NCBI GenBank assembly: GCA_025457985.1
Contig: JALOTI010000174.1
Span: 1-5,312, forward strand
Reading direction: 5' to 3'
Length of the DNA stretch: 5,312 nt
From: Leptospira sp.
Lineage (GTDB): Bacteria > Spirochaetota > Leptospiria > Leptospirales > Leptospiraceae
How positions within the stretch are numbered: the first letter of the stretch is position 1; each line of letters opens with the position of its first letter. The position numbers and the translations under genes are program-made. The notes beneath the pieces were generated by a model. That model was given only the letters and a program-made list of their open reading frames with translations, made no database searches and had not been told where the DNA came from. Shown here in pieces: positions 4,240-5,312 of the stretch.

Positions 4240-5312
4240 AACCATTTTTACGGAAAAGTAAAATACTCCTATTTACAACGAGTCTCCTCATACTCCTTTC
4301 CCTTCCAATCTCTGCTGCGGAAGTGACCTTAACCATCCAAAATATGCCAGAGCTGACTTCAAAAAAGCCAGTTCTCGCTTACACCTCACTCAATTGTGAT
4401 TTAGGACGATCTGCTGCAGATAGCTTCCGTGAGGCGTTTTCAGATCTGAGAGGAATGGATATTTCCATAGTAGATACAAACAAAGATGCATACAAAATCT
4501 TTGGAGGATTTTATAACTATGGATTAGGAACTATGGTTCTCTTAAAAGATGGGAAAGTTCTCGAGTCTAGCGACAGTTATATCGAAAAAAAGGAAGGTTA
4601 CTATGAACCTGCCCTTGTTGGGAATAACCAAAAGCGAGTTTGGCTTTCTCAAATGATTGAAAAACACAAGCTCAATGCGAGTCTAAATGCAAGCCCCGTA
4701 GACAGAGCTGAACCTTATCTATTTGATACGACTTTGGATTTGACCAAAGGCGCAATTGGCTTTTTCAATTTTAAAAATGGACTTAAAGATTCAGGTACGC
4801 CGAATGGGAAATCCTTTCAAATACGAGGGACAGATTTTCGGCTGTTAGATGATGCCATATTTGGAACTGGAAAATACAAATCCAATTCGAATGCATCTTT
4901 TAGTTCGCAGTGGACAAACCCTGCTGGAATCAGATCGGGTGTCACAATTTTTATGGACTTCAATCTGAATTCGGAAGGGAAAACTGCCTGTATGGATGCT
5001 ATTTTTAGCACTCTAGACAGACAAATTTCATTCGGAACCTATAGAGGAAAGTTATTCATCAGTTTACAAGTTTGGAATGGAAACAAAAATTGGGGAGATG
5101 TTTACTACTTAACCGAAACAAATATCAAACTCAATGAGTGGAATAACCTCGGATTTTCATTGGATCCAAAAAATAAAAGAGCTTATGTTCAGCTAAATGG
5201 AGTTAGGTTGAAAGATTTGGTTTTAACAGATCCCTACATAACCTCACTCAACCAACAAACAGGATCCCCCTACTTCAATTTTGAATTGGTACATTTTGGT
5301 TGTGGATCGGTT
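4236..5312 (+). CDS. Exported protein with a thioredoxin-like region and a LamG/concanavalin-like region (runs off right edge)
   Basis: The frame is open for 359 codons from the ATG at 4236 to the window end. Residues 1-28 form a signal peptide: basic MKPFLRKSK, hydrophobic core ILLFTTSLLILLSLPI, and a probable cleavage after SAA. There is no lipobox cysteine, so it should be periplasmic or outer-surface rather than a lipoprotein. Residues about 44-145 follow the order of a thioredoxin fold: strand PVLAYTS, a lone cysteine (Cys54 in NCDLG) where CxxC normally sits, helix AADSFREAFSDL, strand MDISIVDTNKD, helix AYKIFGGF, then TMVLLKDGKVLE; Gly98 stands where the cis-proline is expected. Thiol redox activity is therefore unlikely. 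Residues about 160-359 look like a jelly-roll LamG/concanavalin domain, with GVTIFMDFNLN (235-245), KLFISLQVWNG (272-282), LNEWNNLGFSLD (299-310) and AYVQLNGVRL (316-325). This suggests a carbohydrate- or protein-binding surface role. Both fold calls come from pattern reading only. Confidence 0.7.
   Translation, partial: MKPFLRKSKILLFTTSLLILLSLPISAAEVTLTIQNMPELTSKKPVLAYTSLNCDLGRSAADSFREAFSDLRGMDISIVDTNKDAYKIFGGFYNYGLGTMVLLKDGKVLESSDSYIEKKEGYYEPALVGNNQKRVWLSQMIEKHKLNASLNASPVDRAEPYLFDTTLDLTKGAIGFFNFKNGLKDSGTPNGKSFQIRGTDFRLLDDAIFGTGKYKSNSNASFSSQWTNPAGIRSGVTIFMDFNLNSEGKTACMDAIFSTLDRQISFGTYRGKLFISLQVWNGNKNWGDVYYLTETNIKLNEWNNLGFSLDPKNKRAYVQLNGVRLKDLVLTDPYITSLNQQTGSPYFNFELVHFGCGSV

Overview
The window looks like a piece of a Leptospira chromosome, probably a saprophytic or intermediate species. 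This is a judgement from moderately AT-rich composition, lysine- and serine-rich proteins, and the style of the sigma/FecR, HAMP and exported proteins. No ribosomal RNA or other taxonomic marker is present, so the assignment is an inference. No tRNA, rRNA, CRISPR array, transposase or prophage gene was seen.

Layout. Bases 1-334 hold the 5' end of a minus-strand gene for a membrane-anchored protein whose N-terminus has one transmembrane segment followed by a predicted coiled coil; it runs off the left edge. A divergent intergenic region (335-463) separates it from sthA (464-1867, plus strand), a soluble FAD pyridine nucleotide transhydrogenase that would exchange reducing equivalents between NADPH and NADH. 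Next comes a tightly coupled regulatory pair: an ECF-type sigma factor (1966-2484) and a single-pass FecR-domain protein (2484-3503), with the TGA of the first and ATG of the second overlapping as TGATG. The pair has the arrangement of a cell-surface signalling switch: a sigma factor in the cytoplasm and a FecR protein spanning the inner membrane. No TonB-dependent receptor lies beside it.

A 72-base gap (3504-3575) carries a perfect TTGACA box embedded in a row of CAAAG/CTTTG/CAAAG half-sites, and probably starts a second transcription unit. That unit holds a small two-transmembrane HAMP protein with no output domain (3576-4127), a possible 35-residue ORF that overlaps the next gene by ATGA (4132-4239), and an exported protein (4236 to the right edge). 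The exported protein seems to join a thioredoxin-like domain without its CxxC motif to a LamG/concanavalin-like domain.

Taken together, the right two thirds of the window reads as an envelope-signalling neighbourhood: sigma factor, FecR, HAMP membrane protein and exported putative binding protein. sthA is a metabolic housekeeping gene. A functional link between the sigma/FecR pair and the HAMP/exported pair is an inference from proximity only. The items most worth a second look are the thioredoxin-like/LamG fusion, the half-site array at 3507-3557, the overlapping small ORF, and the apparent leaderless start of the leftmost gene.
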